Shown: one piece after another, positions 25,833 to 36,405 of the stretch
Position numbering within the stretch: the stretch's first letter is position 1
How the letters are laid out: every line of letters begins with the position of its first letter
Origin: Engraulis encrasicolus
Lineage: Eukaryota > Chordata > Actinopteri > Clupeiformes > Engraulidae
DNA length: 64,000 nucleotides
Assembly (NCBI RefSeq): GCF_034702125.1
Contig: NC_085865.1
Coordinates: forward strand, 27,785,914 to 27,849,913
Direction: 5' to 3'
The notes under the pieces: generated by a model
What the model was told of the DNA's origin: nothing
What the model saw: the letters and a program-made list of their open reading frames with translations, nothing else
The model's database searches: none
Program-made: the position numbers and the translations under genes

Positions 25833-25997
25833 AGGCTTCTACTCTTCTAAGGTAGGTGTTGTCTCCAACTAAATATCATTTTAATTCGTCTATGTGGTTT
25901 ATGTAAAACACACACACACACCCCTTCATATCTTTGTGCTGGCGCCGGGTCTGGTGTGTCTCTCTCTCTCTGACAGTGACCATATCTGTGCTGTGCC

Positions 25998-26002
<5 letters not shown>

Positions 26003-26033
<31 letters not shown>
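26003..26033. repeat. (GT)n microsatellite
   Basis: A 30-bp GT tract just outside the hAT element. A short CT tract (25961-25971) and ATTTCARTGAA-type tandem words (26064-26105) flank it. Confidence 0.85.
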
Positions 26034-26034
<1 letters not shown>

Positions 26035-26457
26035 ATCTACAATGTCTTACTTCAACAGGTACATTCAATTTCAGTGAAATTTCAATGAAATTTCAGTGAA
26101 ATTGAATTCAGAGAAAGATGACAGTAGCAGTCTGGGGCAGCAACCAAAGCCTTTTTTCCAAAGAGATTATTCTTAAACGAAACCGTTTTGAGATTATGGT
26201 AGCTTGCCACAGCAGTTAGTGTGTGGTGGAGGTTGTCGGTCACCATATTGCCCTCCGTAGCACACACATGCTCTAGACCTGCTCCGTTTAATAAAATTGT
26301 CCTACAATCGATGAGCTTTGTTTGATGAGCATCTTCAAGCTATTCTTCCTCCACCTCTTCTAACTATTCCTCCCCCTGATTTTTTCCCTTGGTGTCTGCA
26401 TGCTCGCTGATGTTACGGCGGTGAAAGGCGGGGTCTGGGACATGCCGGTTGGCCGAT

Positions 26458-26992
26458 TAAAGCCGGGCATACACTGTGCGATATTTTCACTCGTGGGTCT
26501 TAAGCTTCTGCTCACACTGCACGATGGAATTTCGCTGTTTAAAAGTTTACAATTCACGACTCACGTCCTCACACTACAAGAGCCGACAGTCAGATGCCAG
26601 CGAAATGCTTCCACCATACGACGCGACAGGCATGTTTCCCCGGTCTGCAGAGGAGGGAACATGCTCACCTGAGGTGGAGATGAGGTCGCGCTCAACAGCG
26701 AATCGCACGGCCCTATTAATTTGTGCATGTGAAGTGTCCAATCGGGTCGTAGCACTGCTTTAACTATGCGATTTACGCACGTGCCACGACCAGAATGTCA
26801 AACCGTTTTGATTTTCTTGCGACCCTGCGATTGCACGATTGTGAGGCAAAATCGCTTGTCGTTACCCCATGTACACTGCACGATGGGAGACTCACGATTG
26901 ACCTGCGATTGAGCAAGAAATCGGCCTGACTCTCAAAAAGTCGTGCGAGTTCCAAATCGGGGCAAAAGTCGCACAGTGTAAGCCCAGCTTTA
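26458..26992. mobile_element. Terminal-inverted-repeat element, 535 bp, CpG-rich
   Basis: The left end TAAAGCCGGGCATACACTGT pairs with the right end ACAGTGTAAGCCCAGCTTTA. Inward words GCGATATTTT and AAAAGTCGCACAG continue the match. Internal copies of CACTGCACGATGG (26516 and 26876) and ACGATTG words suggest subterminal repeats. Flanks are GAT on both sides, or TA if the outermost bases are the duplication, so PIF/Harbinger (3 bp) and Tc1/mariner (TA) both remain possible. No transposase is encoded. Confidence 0.75.
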
Positions 26993-27414
26993 GATGCCTG
27001 TTGTTTTGTCAAATGAGGAAACGAGACATGATATCCAGTGCCGCCTGACCAGTCACACAAAGTGGCAATCAGCAGCAGTTTAACCTATTTTGTCCTAAGC
27101 CCGTTTTGGGAAAGGTTGCCCTCTGCCTATTACATACAAACATAAAATGAGTTACATTTGAAAGATAGGACCCTTGTTTTGCCTTAGAATGTGTTCATTC
27201 AGCTCCAACTTACCCACATTTTTAATAAAACAGCTCAAATCTTAAAATCCTGAATGCAGCGTCTATGTGTGTCCAGGACACAATGGGTTAAAGTCGAATA
27301 TTGTTGCACCTGAGCCAGCCATTTTTGCCTGTTCTTTTTTCAGACTCCTCAGCTACTGTAATTTGGTGAATAGATACGGAATTAATGTACAACGTCATGG
27401 AGCTTTATGTTAGG

Positions 27415-27786
27415 GGTCTTACACACCAAGGCGGTAAAGCGTCGCGGAACGGCCGCGTTTTTTACCGGCGTCGGTGAAAATACATTGAAACCTATCTGTC
27501 CTTACACACCAACCGGCGGTAGTCGGGCGTCAGCGGCGCGGGAGCCGGCTCCGCGCCGCGCTGCATTTGGAAAATAGAACTCCAGCGTATTTTTCACGCC
27601 GGCAACCGGCGGTGTCTCATTCAAATGAATGGCAAAGTAGCACGCTAGCTTTAGCTGTGGGGAGGGTTTTGAACAGGACTGGCCGCGCACGCCGACGCTG
27701 TCAGTGTGCAAGGCAGAGAAAAGCACGCCGGCCAAAACTAAGCAGAAAGACCGCGTCCGTCCTGCGACCGTTCCGTTCCGATAAAT
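27415..27786. repeat. GC/CpG-rich dispersed-repeat block
   Basis: A sharply CpG-rich block in AT-rich surroundings. It has the repeated words TTACACACCAA (27420 and 27503) and ACCGGCGKTCGG/CCGGCGGT-type motifs (near 27463, 27515 and 27607). It resembles non-autonomous DNA elements, but I could not place terminal repeats with confidence. Short ORFs through it look like arginine-rich artefacts of CpG content. Confidence 0.45.
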
Positions 27787-29025
27787 AACTGTTTTGATCA
27801 CACAACTTTGCACAGATGTCACTCATGCAAACATATCTGGACCACTTCTCAAGCTATAGTTTGTTCATTCCAGTGTTTCCACCCTTCCCCCTTGCTTGCC
27901 TTCAGCCACATCCAAGCTCATGCTACCTATAGGTCATGTGGAAAATCTACAGGCCCTAAAAGTCGATCAAGAAAAAGGTTCATGGGCCATGTTGGAAACT
28001 CATAGCTCAAAAAGGTGTGTTTTCTCACATCTAGTCGTGCGCATGTTTCTTGAATGAAAACCCTCATTACTCCATGCTTTCCTTGTCACTGCTGAACTCT
28101 TTGCATGCCCTTCTTTTTCATCCCAATCAGCCACTGAATGGTGTTTGGAAGAAAGGGGTGTGAATTGGATTTCTTTCAAGATTATTAACGTCCATTTTAA
28201 ATGAGGAAAAACTGTACATTTGTGTAAATATGAAATGCTAACATCAAAGGCAGTGTCCTAGCTAGTTAGTTAGTAACGTGAGGGATGCACAGCATTTTTT
28301 TGCTTACTTTAGTTAGTTGAATCGTATTTAGCCTAATTTCATGACCTCCCTCGGCCTCATTGCATGTGAATTTATGCCAATTTATTATTTATTATTCTGA
28401 GAAGAAACACAGAACACGGTAAAAAACAGGAGTAGCTCCTGCCCATGTACTACAGTTTCTGCCATAGACCATATAAAGTGCTATCAAACCACTGATTTGA
28501 AATGAGTATGCCTTCTGCACTATAAATTAATTTGTTTTTCTTATTTATATTGATACTTACACATACTATTTCATTTAGGCTACATTTGTTTATCTGTGTG
28601 TGGGTCCATTCACAGACACAGTGATGTGGAAATACACAAACTGCTCTCATTGGATGTGACTTAAATAAGCAGCAGCAAGAGGGGCTAATGTTGTTTTACG
28701 AAGTTTAACACCACACAGCCCTGCGAGCTGGGCATAATTGAGATGACATTAAACTGCTGGTTGCACATTGTACAACAGTCTTTTAAGGTCCTTTTTTGAC
28801 AAAAAGGGCATAAAGTGAGTCATTGTTGACAGAGGAGAGACAGTTTTACAATTGCAAGATGTAAAAAGGAAAATAAAGACTTAGGATGCTGACACTGAAT
28901 GCTTAGAGTATGTGTGATTTTGTGCTGGTGTCATTTCATGTGAGAAGGGGAATACAAGGAAAGAAAGAAAGGGGAGAAAGCAGGAAAAAAGGAAAAATGC
29001 TGAAACTGAAGGAAATCTTCATGGC
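27787..29025. other. Unassigned AT-rich spacer
   Basis: No gene, inverted repeat or long microsatellite recognised. Confidence 0.4.
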
Positions 29026-29028
29026 TGA

Positions 29029-29288
29029 GGTGCTGTTTCCACGTAGCTGGATATTTTTATATGTGGATATTTTTTTCTCCTGGTTGCATTGGTTTTGGCC
29101 TCCCGTTTCCACTAGCAGATATTTAAAATCCAGGAGGAAAAAGCAGGAGAAAAAAAATATCCTGTTTAGGGGGCTGAAACGCATTTGTTACAATGGAGGA
29201 TTTATTTTTATCCACATGTTGCGTTTACACCTAAACAGGAGAAAAAAATACCCTGCTAAAAAATATCCTGCTATGTGGAAACAGCACC
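29029..29288. mobile_element. Terminal-inverted-repeat MITE (GGTGCTGTTTCCAC family)
   Basis: The left end GGTGCTGTTTCCACGTAGC pairs with the right end GCTATGTGGAAACAGCACC. The interior carries repeated ATATCCTG and AGGAGAAAAAA words. TGA lies on both sides (29026-29028, 29289-29291), a 3-bp duplication compatible with PIF/Harbinger. A partial copy with the same left end lies at 54659. Confidence 0.78.
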
Positions 29289-29291
29289 TGA

Positions 29292-31527
29292 GGCATGAGA
29301 TGTTGAAACTGAAGGCTACGTATCTGCATGGCTGAGAGTCACTTCAGTCAAACTGTCTCTCATCAGGTCGTTTTCTTTCCCGCCTTCACTGTGAGATTTC
29401 ACATCGCTCTAATGAAAAGATGCCACTTGAGGGAGCTTAGAGGCATTCTCTTACATCTCTCCAAACACACAAAAATGTACACTTTCTCTCAAAACATGCA
29501 CACACACTCACAAACACACACACACACATATATGCAAGGATTGCGAGCAAGAGAGAGATGTTATCCCATTGACCTGCAGCATAGACATTAAGCCTCCTTG
29601 GCTTGGAATGTGAAGAGCTCTTTTGTTGCCGTAACGCTGACAAAGGAGGCCTTCATGAATTTCATTCCTACATCAAAAGCACCTCTAAAAAATAAACTCT
29701 GGCTGCCGGCAGTCACCATTCTTTTTTCTAAATGTTAATCGCCTCCGAATTCAATGCCAAACACTTACGCTTACCGATAGGTGCTGTGTACCACTAAAAA
29801 ATAGAGAACATGAGCTTATATGACAGTGTGTGAGTGTGTGTGTGCGTGCCTGCGTGTATCCCATGGAGTTGCCCATGAAGTGCAGTAACTGTCATCATTG
29901 CAATTCATCAGGGGCTAAAATGACTGTATACCAAGCACCATCAACAAACCCATGCAAGGGCTATGCTGATGATGTGGTCATTGTGCCGTGATGAAGGAGT
30001 AATTAAAAACATGCTGGTATGTACCGGCAACTTGAGGAAGTGATTTTATTGGCTATAAGCCATTGAAACTTTCTCCACAGTAGTGGGCGAGTGCTGGGTG
30101 CGTCAGCAGTGCATATTCCATATTCCTTAGTGGTGATGTGGGCTGGTAGTGTCTGGTAACACAAGATGATTGACATAATCTCTCTCTCTCTCAAATCTCT
30201 GTCTCTGTTCACCCGTGGTGAACGACATCACCTGTGCTGTGGAGATTATTAAAGGTGCAATTACTCAAATCAAACACCACAGATGGAGTGACTGCAGCAG
30301 TAAGGCTTTGGGGAGAGTCAGACACAAACAGATGGCCTCCTACACTCAAGAAAAAAAAAAGACACACACACATGGATGTGCACAAACAAGTGCGCACACA
30401 CACACACACACACACACAGATTTTAATGGGGAAAACGTGTTTCTTCTCCAAGTGTAATACCTACCCTAAAGAACCTACAATTGTGATTGTCTGTACTTAT
30501 TGTACATGTTGCTTGTCAAAACACTGTCAAGGTGAACACAAAGCTTGTCAGAATAAACAAAATCATGTTGACCTAGTTTGGTTGAATCTTTGCTTGTAAA
30601 ACATCAGAGTATCTTTGGAATACAGAAATACTCCCATATCATATATTGTATGCATTGAGCATCATGTGATCATCCTGAGGGCACAGGCTTGACATCTGAC
30701 ACAAGTGGTCATAGGTCAGGTCAGGTCAGGCCATGTCAATATGAGCTACCCAGCAAGCTGGGTTAACAAGATATTACGACGCTGCACCATTGAGAGTGTA
30801 TGATATGGTTACGGTTTATATTTGAACCATGTCAACAGCTTGTTGGTAGGTCATCTCGGTGAAGCAGTGCCCTGTGGGTCATGACCCCTGTATCCGTGGA
30901 GATGACAGCTAGCTTCTGCTTCTGCTGGAGATGATGTATTTTGAAACTTCATGACTGGTATAGCCACATGAAGATCCGTGTGAAATCTCTCTCCCCGTTT
31001 GAGTATGTGTGCGTGCGTGCATTCATCTCTGTACAGTGGAACCACCGTATGATCTGTGTTGTATTTGTGGTGTTCTGTCAGTGTGTGTGTGTTTATCCCT
31101 CTGTGTAGCCTACTGTTTCTTGGCCATGGGTCATTGTGGACAGTCAGGTCAGCACTCCAGGCGATAAGTACAGTCTAATGTATATTAATGGCTGTTAATG
31201 ATTCATGTAATATGCATTATGTCATATGCTGTATGTTTACGTCTGTTCAATGGCTTTATGCATGCATATCTGGAGCCTCTTGACCCGTGGCACAATGTCA
31301 TTGTTAATGTACATGCATAAGTAACAGTGCAGGTAGTGATTTTGTCTCTGTGTAAAAAAAGGCGTTCTACAGGGGATATGTGTGATCATGTGCATATATT
31401 CATTATTGTGCTTGTGCATGTGTGTGGGTGAATAATAATTATCGACAGAAGAAGAGGCAAATACAGATAAATCTATCAAACATTTAGGCTATTTGAACAA
31501 AAATTACCTCATCAATTCAGCATTTCT

Positions 31528-31529
<2 letters not shown>
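29292..31529. other. Unassigned spacer with short CA/GT runs
   Basis: Small CA tracts lie near 29497-29528 and 30396-30418, and a (TCAGG)n run near 30715-30730. ORFs here are repeat-driven or lack any domain. Confidence 0.4.

Positions 31530-31530
<1 letters not shown>

Positions 31531-31565
<35 letters not shown>
31531..31565. repeat. (GA)n microsatellite
   Basis: About 35 bp of uninterrupted GA. Confidence 0.95.
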
Positions 31566-31567
<2 letters not shown>

Positions 31568-32341
31568 CTGCCACTGACTGTTAAAAACGGCGGTGGCTCC
31601 TTTAAGAGAGGGAGGAGCTAGGCTATACGCTCTAGATATCTAGAACCTATAGCTCTGGCCCACAGCGACTTGACAGTTGTTCTCAAAGTTAGAATGCCAG
31701 AGGAGTCACAACTCGAAATGAATTCAGTTTGCAAAAAAAAGAAAGAAATATCAAGCGCGACGACCGCGCTAGACGTTTATTAGGCCTACCGTCTGACATG
31801 AGAATATCTCACTGAGTCGCAAATGCGCGATTGTAACACAAACATTTAGCGAGAGTAGATATTGACAGTTTCAGTTTCACAATCTTCAAAATGCATGTCA
31901 CATGGAATGTTTTGCAATTATGGCACAGGCAAGATTTCTGGAACAGGACTGTTGTTTGTGTTCCATGCAATGCGAGAGACAATAGCTGTCGGGCTGGTCA
32001 CACACAATAATGTCTCTCGCTTCACCTCAAACAACTCTAGTCTACCACTTATGAAAATAAAAACACTCAAACAACGCCTACCACGGTAGAGAGATTAATG
32101 TTTACAGCATGCAAACACTGTTCATATTTAGTAGGTCTGCTGAAGCAGCAGGTGGAGAGGAGAAGCGACTGGAGCGCTGAAAGCGTCGGTCAAAAAATGC
32201 TATGGTGACGTGGGCTATGGGCTACCCAAACTCCAAACCCAATTTTGAGAATAGATTAACGTGCGATATTTTCTTTATCGCCCGATAAGTCTCACATTAT
32301 CGCAGCACGTTAACGCCGCTAACGGCCCGGGCCCACCACTA
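31566..32341. mobile_element. Probable hAT-like remnant with CCCACCACTA right end
   Basis: The segment ends GGGCCCACCACTA. It carries TTAACGTGCGATATT, TATCGCCCGATAAG and CACGTTAACGCCG words clustered in the last 100 bp. The ACCACTA terminus resembles the hAT MITE family at 605 and 62702, but the body differs. I could not find a left terminus, so only the right end (32250-32341) is well supported. Confidence 0.4.
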
Positions 32342-32526
32342 GTTTTTTCCAAGGCTGATACCGATACTTATGACATGTTCCTCCTTCCCTTATAGGGAGA
32401 GAGCAGAAAAAAGGGCAGCAAGCTGCTATAGTTTCATGAAGCATCTTTGAATTTCACAGCCAGCATCCTGACTATTTGGCCTACCCATTAAGCTGCGCTT
32501 CAAACTGCTCCTAGATTGTGGAAGAG

Positions 32527-32868
32527 TTAAAGGGGTATGCCACTATTTTGGGGCTTAATACAATTAAAATCGTTGGCTGGGGTTTATAAAGGTGGTAAAG
32601 TGTCTTATTTTTCATGTTAAGCGTTGTCTTGCTTTAAGACAAGTTAAAAGAGGGAGTATGTCGCTAAGCTAGTGAAAGTCAATGGATCCGTGTAGCATGC
32701 TACACGGATCCATTGACTTTCACTAGCTTAGCGACAGGCTCCCTCTTTTAACTTGTCTTATTTTTCATGTAAGCCATTGTCTTGTTTTAAGACACTTTAC
32801 CACCTATATAAACCCTGGCCAAAGCTTCTAACTGTATTAAGCCTCAAAATAGTGGCATACCCCTTTAA
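32527..32868. mobile_element. Palindromic MITE, 342 bp, with one inverted internal module
   Basis: A near-perfect palindrome centred exactly between 32697 and 32698 (GTGTAGCA/TGCTACAC). Its ends read TTAAAGGGGTATGCCACT and AGTGGCATACCCCTTTAA, with TTAA on both sides. Arms match as reverse complements over almost their whole length. The exception is a 39-bp module at 32602-32640 and 32755-32793, which is bounded by GTCTTA and TAAGAC and reads in the same direction in both arms. No coding capacity. The TA/TTAA flanks fit Tc1/mariner or piggyBac-type mobilisation. Confidence 0.88.
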
Positions 32869-33424
32869 GGATATGTTAACAGACTACCCGTAGCACATTT
32901 CAACGAAGCAATGCGAATTGACAGAACATCAAAACACTTCAACACACCTCCTTTCTGTAGCCAATGGTCTATTAATCTTCAGTTTTCTGTTTGAATTCCA
33001 CATTTTGCAGACCAGAGTATGTATAATTGAGCCCTGCAGCTCATGTCGCTAATTTGTGGTTCAACCCAGTGAGTCTTAGAGACTGAGAATGATGGAGAGC
33101 TACTGGGAAGAGGAAAGAGAGGGGGAGACAAAGAGAAGGAATGATGGATAGAGCAAGTCTTTGCCACAGTATGGTAATTGGTCCGCTGTATTTGTGACAA
33201 GTCTAATAAAGGCTACAGAGGACAGCATGGGAGATATGCTTGCGTTAGTTCTACCAGGAAGGACACAATTATCATCCATCATGCCGCGGCCAATCAGAGG
33301 CCAGCTTCTCATGTTTAAAATGACGTGTCTGACTCACCCTTCTCGCTACTTCAGGTGCCGACGGCGAAAATACCGTCGCGCCAGCACTCTTGGCACGTTA
33401 CCCGAATCCAAGTTTCTCGCTGTC

Positions 33425-35253
33425 ATGTCAGAGCCTACCGACGATTTCGTGATCGAGGAAACCTATGGCGATGAAGAAGAACCGATCCCTGTGCGCCGGA
33501 GTTCTTGGATCCTGGCTAGGGCCCCGAGTCTCACTTCCTGGTCCGCTGCTGAACTCCGAGCGCTCCTGGAAGCGCGCAATGTCCCCGTTGCAGACGGCGC
33601 CTCGAAGGACGATCTGCTCCAGCTGGCATCCTCCCTCCCGGAAGAGGCCCATGGCTCTGCCGCGGCTACTCGCCCCCTGGCCAACGATGCAGCAGCCGCT
33701 GCCCAGATGGCTGCTCCGACCGGCAAAAGGAAGCGCAAGTCAACACCTGCTCCAGCCAAGCGCGCGAAGAAGACTTCTCTCCCTCCATTGTCGTACGTTC
33801 CGCGCACCTCAACCGCTTCCATAGCCACGCCCGACGGTCAGATTCAGCTCTTCCATGCCATCTCTACCCTCACCGAGACGGTGAAAGCTCTTGGCTCGAG
33901 AGTGGAGGCCTGCGAAAATGCCCGGCCCGTACACGGAAGGCCCTCAGCCGCGTCTCTGCCAGATGAGGCTGCCCTCTGCACTCTGCTCCCGCCTCCACCC
34001 GGAAGTGCTCCCACCAGTGCCGTGCTCGGTGCCGTTGCCCTCCCTCAAGCGGCTCCGCTCTCCTCCCTGCTCACTGGCGCCGTCACCACGCCCACTTCCG
34101 CCGCCCACCGCTTCTCTCTCGCTACAGCAGTGCCCACTGCTGCCACGGGTAGGCGTTTCCTCCTGCCTCTCGTATCAACCATCTCGCCCAGAGCCATACG
34201 CGATTGGAGGACCAGGAATTAAATTGCAGCCCCGCCTTTCAGCGAGATAAGGGAGTGCCTAAAGCAGCTGTCTTCCCATAGACTCAACATAGAACCACCA
34301 CATTAACAGCCAAAAATAAGGACTAACGAACTATACTGTGGGGTAATCACCACAAATATGTAAACTATCAACTGTCTCGGTGGTGATAATCACAACACTT
34401 TTAGCACCTGTGATGTTAATCTGAAGCTATTACTACGAACAGCAAGTCTTGTCATATTCCCTGCATTGCATCGCATTGCATTTGCTGTGTGCTACGCCCA
34501 CTACTAGGAACTAACATTTGCAACGCTGAGCAGTACTGAGAAGCTAAAACAGCTAATTTTGCTAATGAGGAAGTCGGCCTTAGGACACAGCAGAGATCGC
34601 CTGACATCCAGGGCACGGATGTCAATTTGGCCACGCTAATGCTTCCTACACCGGCCGCCGATCGCCAGATGGTGGAGTGCGGAGACGTCTCCGTCCTCTT
34701 CGAAGCATCCGACCCCCGTCTGCAGCGCAGCCTGACCTTCGGAGAGAGAGGAGATGGATCTCTACCTCTCCATGATGGCTGATTTCAACCTGCGTTACGG
34801 GGGAACGCTCTTCTACGAATACCACAAGGCTTTCTCTGCCAAATCAGCCTCCTTCGTCTCCCTCTTCAACTCGCGCCTGGACTGGGACATTCAAGATACT
34901 GAATTGCTAGTGCAGCACTTTGGCGGCCAGCGTGCCCTCACCTGCTCAGTCTGCAGCGTGTACGGCCACTCAGCCGGGTTCTGCCCAAAGACAGTGCCAC
35001 CACGGGCGCCGCTCTCATTCCCCCAACCCCCAACACCAATCAGGTCGATAACCGTGACCGCCCCCTGTCCACCCACCACGGAGTTCAAATTTGCAATAAT
35101 TTCAACATGGCTGTGTGCATATTTACTAATTGTAGATTTCTACATATTGGCAGCTTCTGCCAAGACCCCCACCCACAGAGTGTTTGCCCTCGACGATTCC
35201 GTCCGAGGGGCAGAGGCCAGAGCAGGGGTCAGCCACGTCCCAAGCAATTCTGA
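33425..35253 (+). pseudogene. DIRS/Ngaro-type retrotransposon Gag, broken
   Basis: GC-rich coding remnant starting MSEPTDDFVIEE. It has a SAP-like helix-loop-helix (LTSWSAAELRALLEARNVPV, then SKDDLLQLA; residues ~38-70), a basic patch (GKRKRKSTPAPAKRAKK) and a low-complexity Ala/Pro region to 34222. After a ~400-bp unrelated insert the frame resumes near 34619 (DVNLATLMLPTPA, DPRLQRSLTFGE), then shifts to DLYLSMMADFNLRYGGTLF, YHKAFSAKSASF, LDWDIQDTELL and CSVCSVYGHSAGFCP. It shifts again to a cysteine-rich VQICNNFNMAVC, NCRFLHIGSFC region, and ends RGRGQSRGQPRPKQF with a stop at 35251. The CNNFN finger and order match fish DIRS/Ngaro Gag proteins as I know them. At least two frameshifts plus the insert make it non-functional. 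Confidence 0.72.
34223..34618. other. Insert or rearranged segment within the Gag remnant
   Basis: AT-richer than the flanking Gag sequence, with no ORF continuity. Contains CATTGCATCGCATTGCAT (34464-34481). It is probably a non-autonomous insertion. I found no convincing terminal repeats. Confidence 0.35.
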
Positions 35254-35375
35254 AGGATCATCCTTTCACTCCCATTAATGTCCCCCTCCTGGCCAGCTAT
35301 CTGTCCGACCACCACGACACGTCCTTCATGGACTACCTAATCACAGGGTTATCTCAGGGGTTCCGGGTTGGGGTA
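35254..35375 (+). pseudogene. Start of DIRS/Ngaro-type ORF2 (pre-RT region), truncated
   Basis: Directly after the Gag stop, an overlapping frame reads TPINVPLLASYLSDHHDTSF then LITGLSQGFRVG. This resembles the short region that precedes reverse transcriptase in DIRS/Ngaro ORFs. The frame enters unrelated repeat sequence at about 35376, so reverse transcriptase, RNase H and tyrosine recombinase are absent. Confidence 0.6.
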
Positions 35376-35760
35376 CACAGCAAATTAGACAGTGTACATT
35401 TTACTCTGCAGGAGAACATTTAACACCGAGTTCGGTGTTTATGTGTGTCCAAGTATAGAGAGTACATTATACACTGACACCAGAGTACAATTTTTTACAC
35501 TTAAATGGAGTTCATTTCTAACCCCCGATAGTGTTCAAATGTACTCTATCACAGGCATCTTTTCACACCAAAAGAGTACAATTTAACTCTGATTCAGAGT
35601 TCAATGTACACTTTACAAATAGTACATTCAGCAGTGTATATTACACTCCAAGGGAGTTCATATTACACAGTCAGTGTTTATTTGTACACAAATGATGTAC
35701 TTACACTGACAGAGTTCAAGTAACTCCAGAATAGAGTTAGAGTTAATTTCAAAAAGGGGC
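35376..35760. repeat. Repeat rich in TGTACA/AGAGTT words, truncating the DIRS-like remnant
   Basis: Starts CACAGCAAATTAGACAGTGT. It then has many short alternating motifs (GAGTACA, TGTACTC, ACACTGAC, GAGTTCA). Dense subterminal motifs like these are typical of DNA-transposon ends, and CACTA-type elements begin CACTR. It may be the 3' terminal region of the minus-strand transposon coded between 36.2 and 43.5 kb, but I could not find the opposite end. Confidence 0.45.
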
Positions 35761-35783
35761 TGTAACCAAAACCCTGTAAATAA

Positions 35784-35825
35784 CAGTCGCTTTGGATAAA
35801 AGTGTCAGGTAAGTGATGTAACGTA
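35784..35825. repeat. Short dispersed motif (GTCGCTTTGGATAAAAG)
   Basis: The phrase GTCGCTTTGGATAAAAGTGT is a variant of a word I know to be very common in fish genomes. Its parent element is not resolved here. Confidence 0.4.
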
Positions 35826-35984
35826 GCAGAACACCTTGAAATACACACCTGCAGTGCAATGGGTGTAATGATATACAAAAACAAAAAAAACCTTAATGCT
35901 GTCAAATGTTTGTTTTTATTATTATTTAAATCAATGCAGGAATTTCACAGTAACACAGCAATATCAATCTATACAAAAGCATCC

Positions 35985-36405
35985 AGAATACAACAGAATA
36001 TTCATCATTTAAAAACAAATGCCATCTTCAAATCCAATAGTAACAACAAGAAAAGTTAACAGAAAGGCATCATACCCATTTCATCTCATTACTTTTTACA
36101 GGAATGAAAATGCTCAGTAAAGCCCACCATTTCAGAACCATTTCAAGTAAGAAAATACAACAATGCGACAATAAATCCATTTACACATAACAAGACAAGT
36201 CTAAAAAAGTACATGCACCGGAACAATATAATATTCATCATTTAAACCATAAGCCATCTGTAAATCAAATGGTTTGAAAACTTTCAAGGCATCAAGTCTT
36301 AACAGAAAGGCATCATTCCCATTTTCTCTTATTACTTCATAGGAATGAAGATGCTCAGTAAACCCTACAGTTTGAAAATCATTTAAAGTAAGAAAATATT
36401 CCCCT
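35985..36405 (-). repeat. Tandem duplication (~240 bp) of the transposase 3' coding end
   Basis: Sequence at 35992-36160 repeats at about 36230-36402. Both contain TATTCATCATTTAAA, ACAGAAAGGCATCAT, GAATGAARATGCTCAGTAAA and AAGTAAGAAAATA. The copy at 36218-36405 is within the coding end of the minus-strand transposase; the other lies downstream of its stop and is non-coding. Confidence 0.8.

Larger units (their letters stand above)
11910..25953 (+). mobile_element. hAT transposon with two large insertions (ZMYM1-like transposase)
   Basis: The element begins CAGGGCTGGCGCC and ends GGCGCCGGGTCTG, imperfect terminal inverted repeats. It is bounded by a perfect 8-bp target duplication, GTGTGTCT, at 11902-11909 and 25954-25961. 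Inside is one decayed transposase gene in three pieces on the plus strand. Two later insertions account for most of the 14 kb: an L1-like LINE (13111-21012) and a repeat with a foldback element (21271 to about 24785). Without them the element would be about 2.6 kb, already short for a complete hAT transposon of this group because part of the transposase is deleted. Confidence 0.85.
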
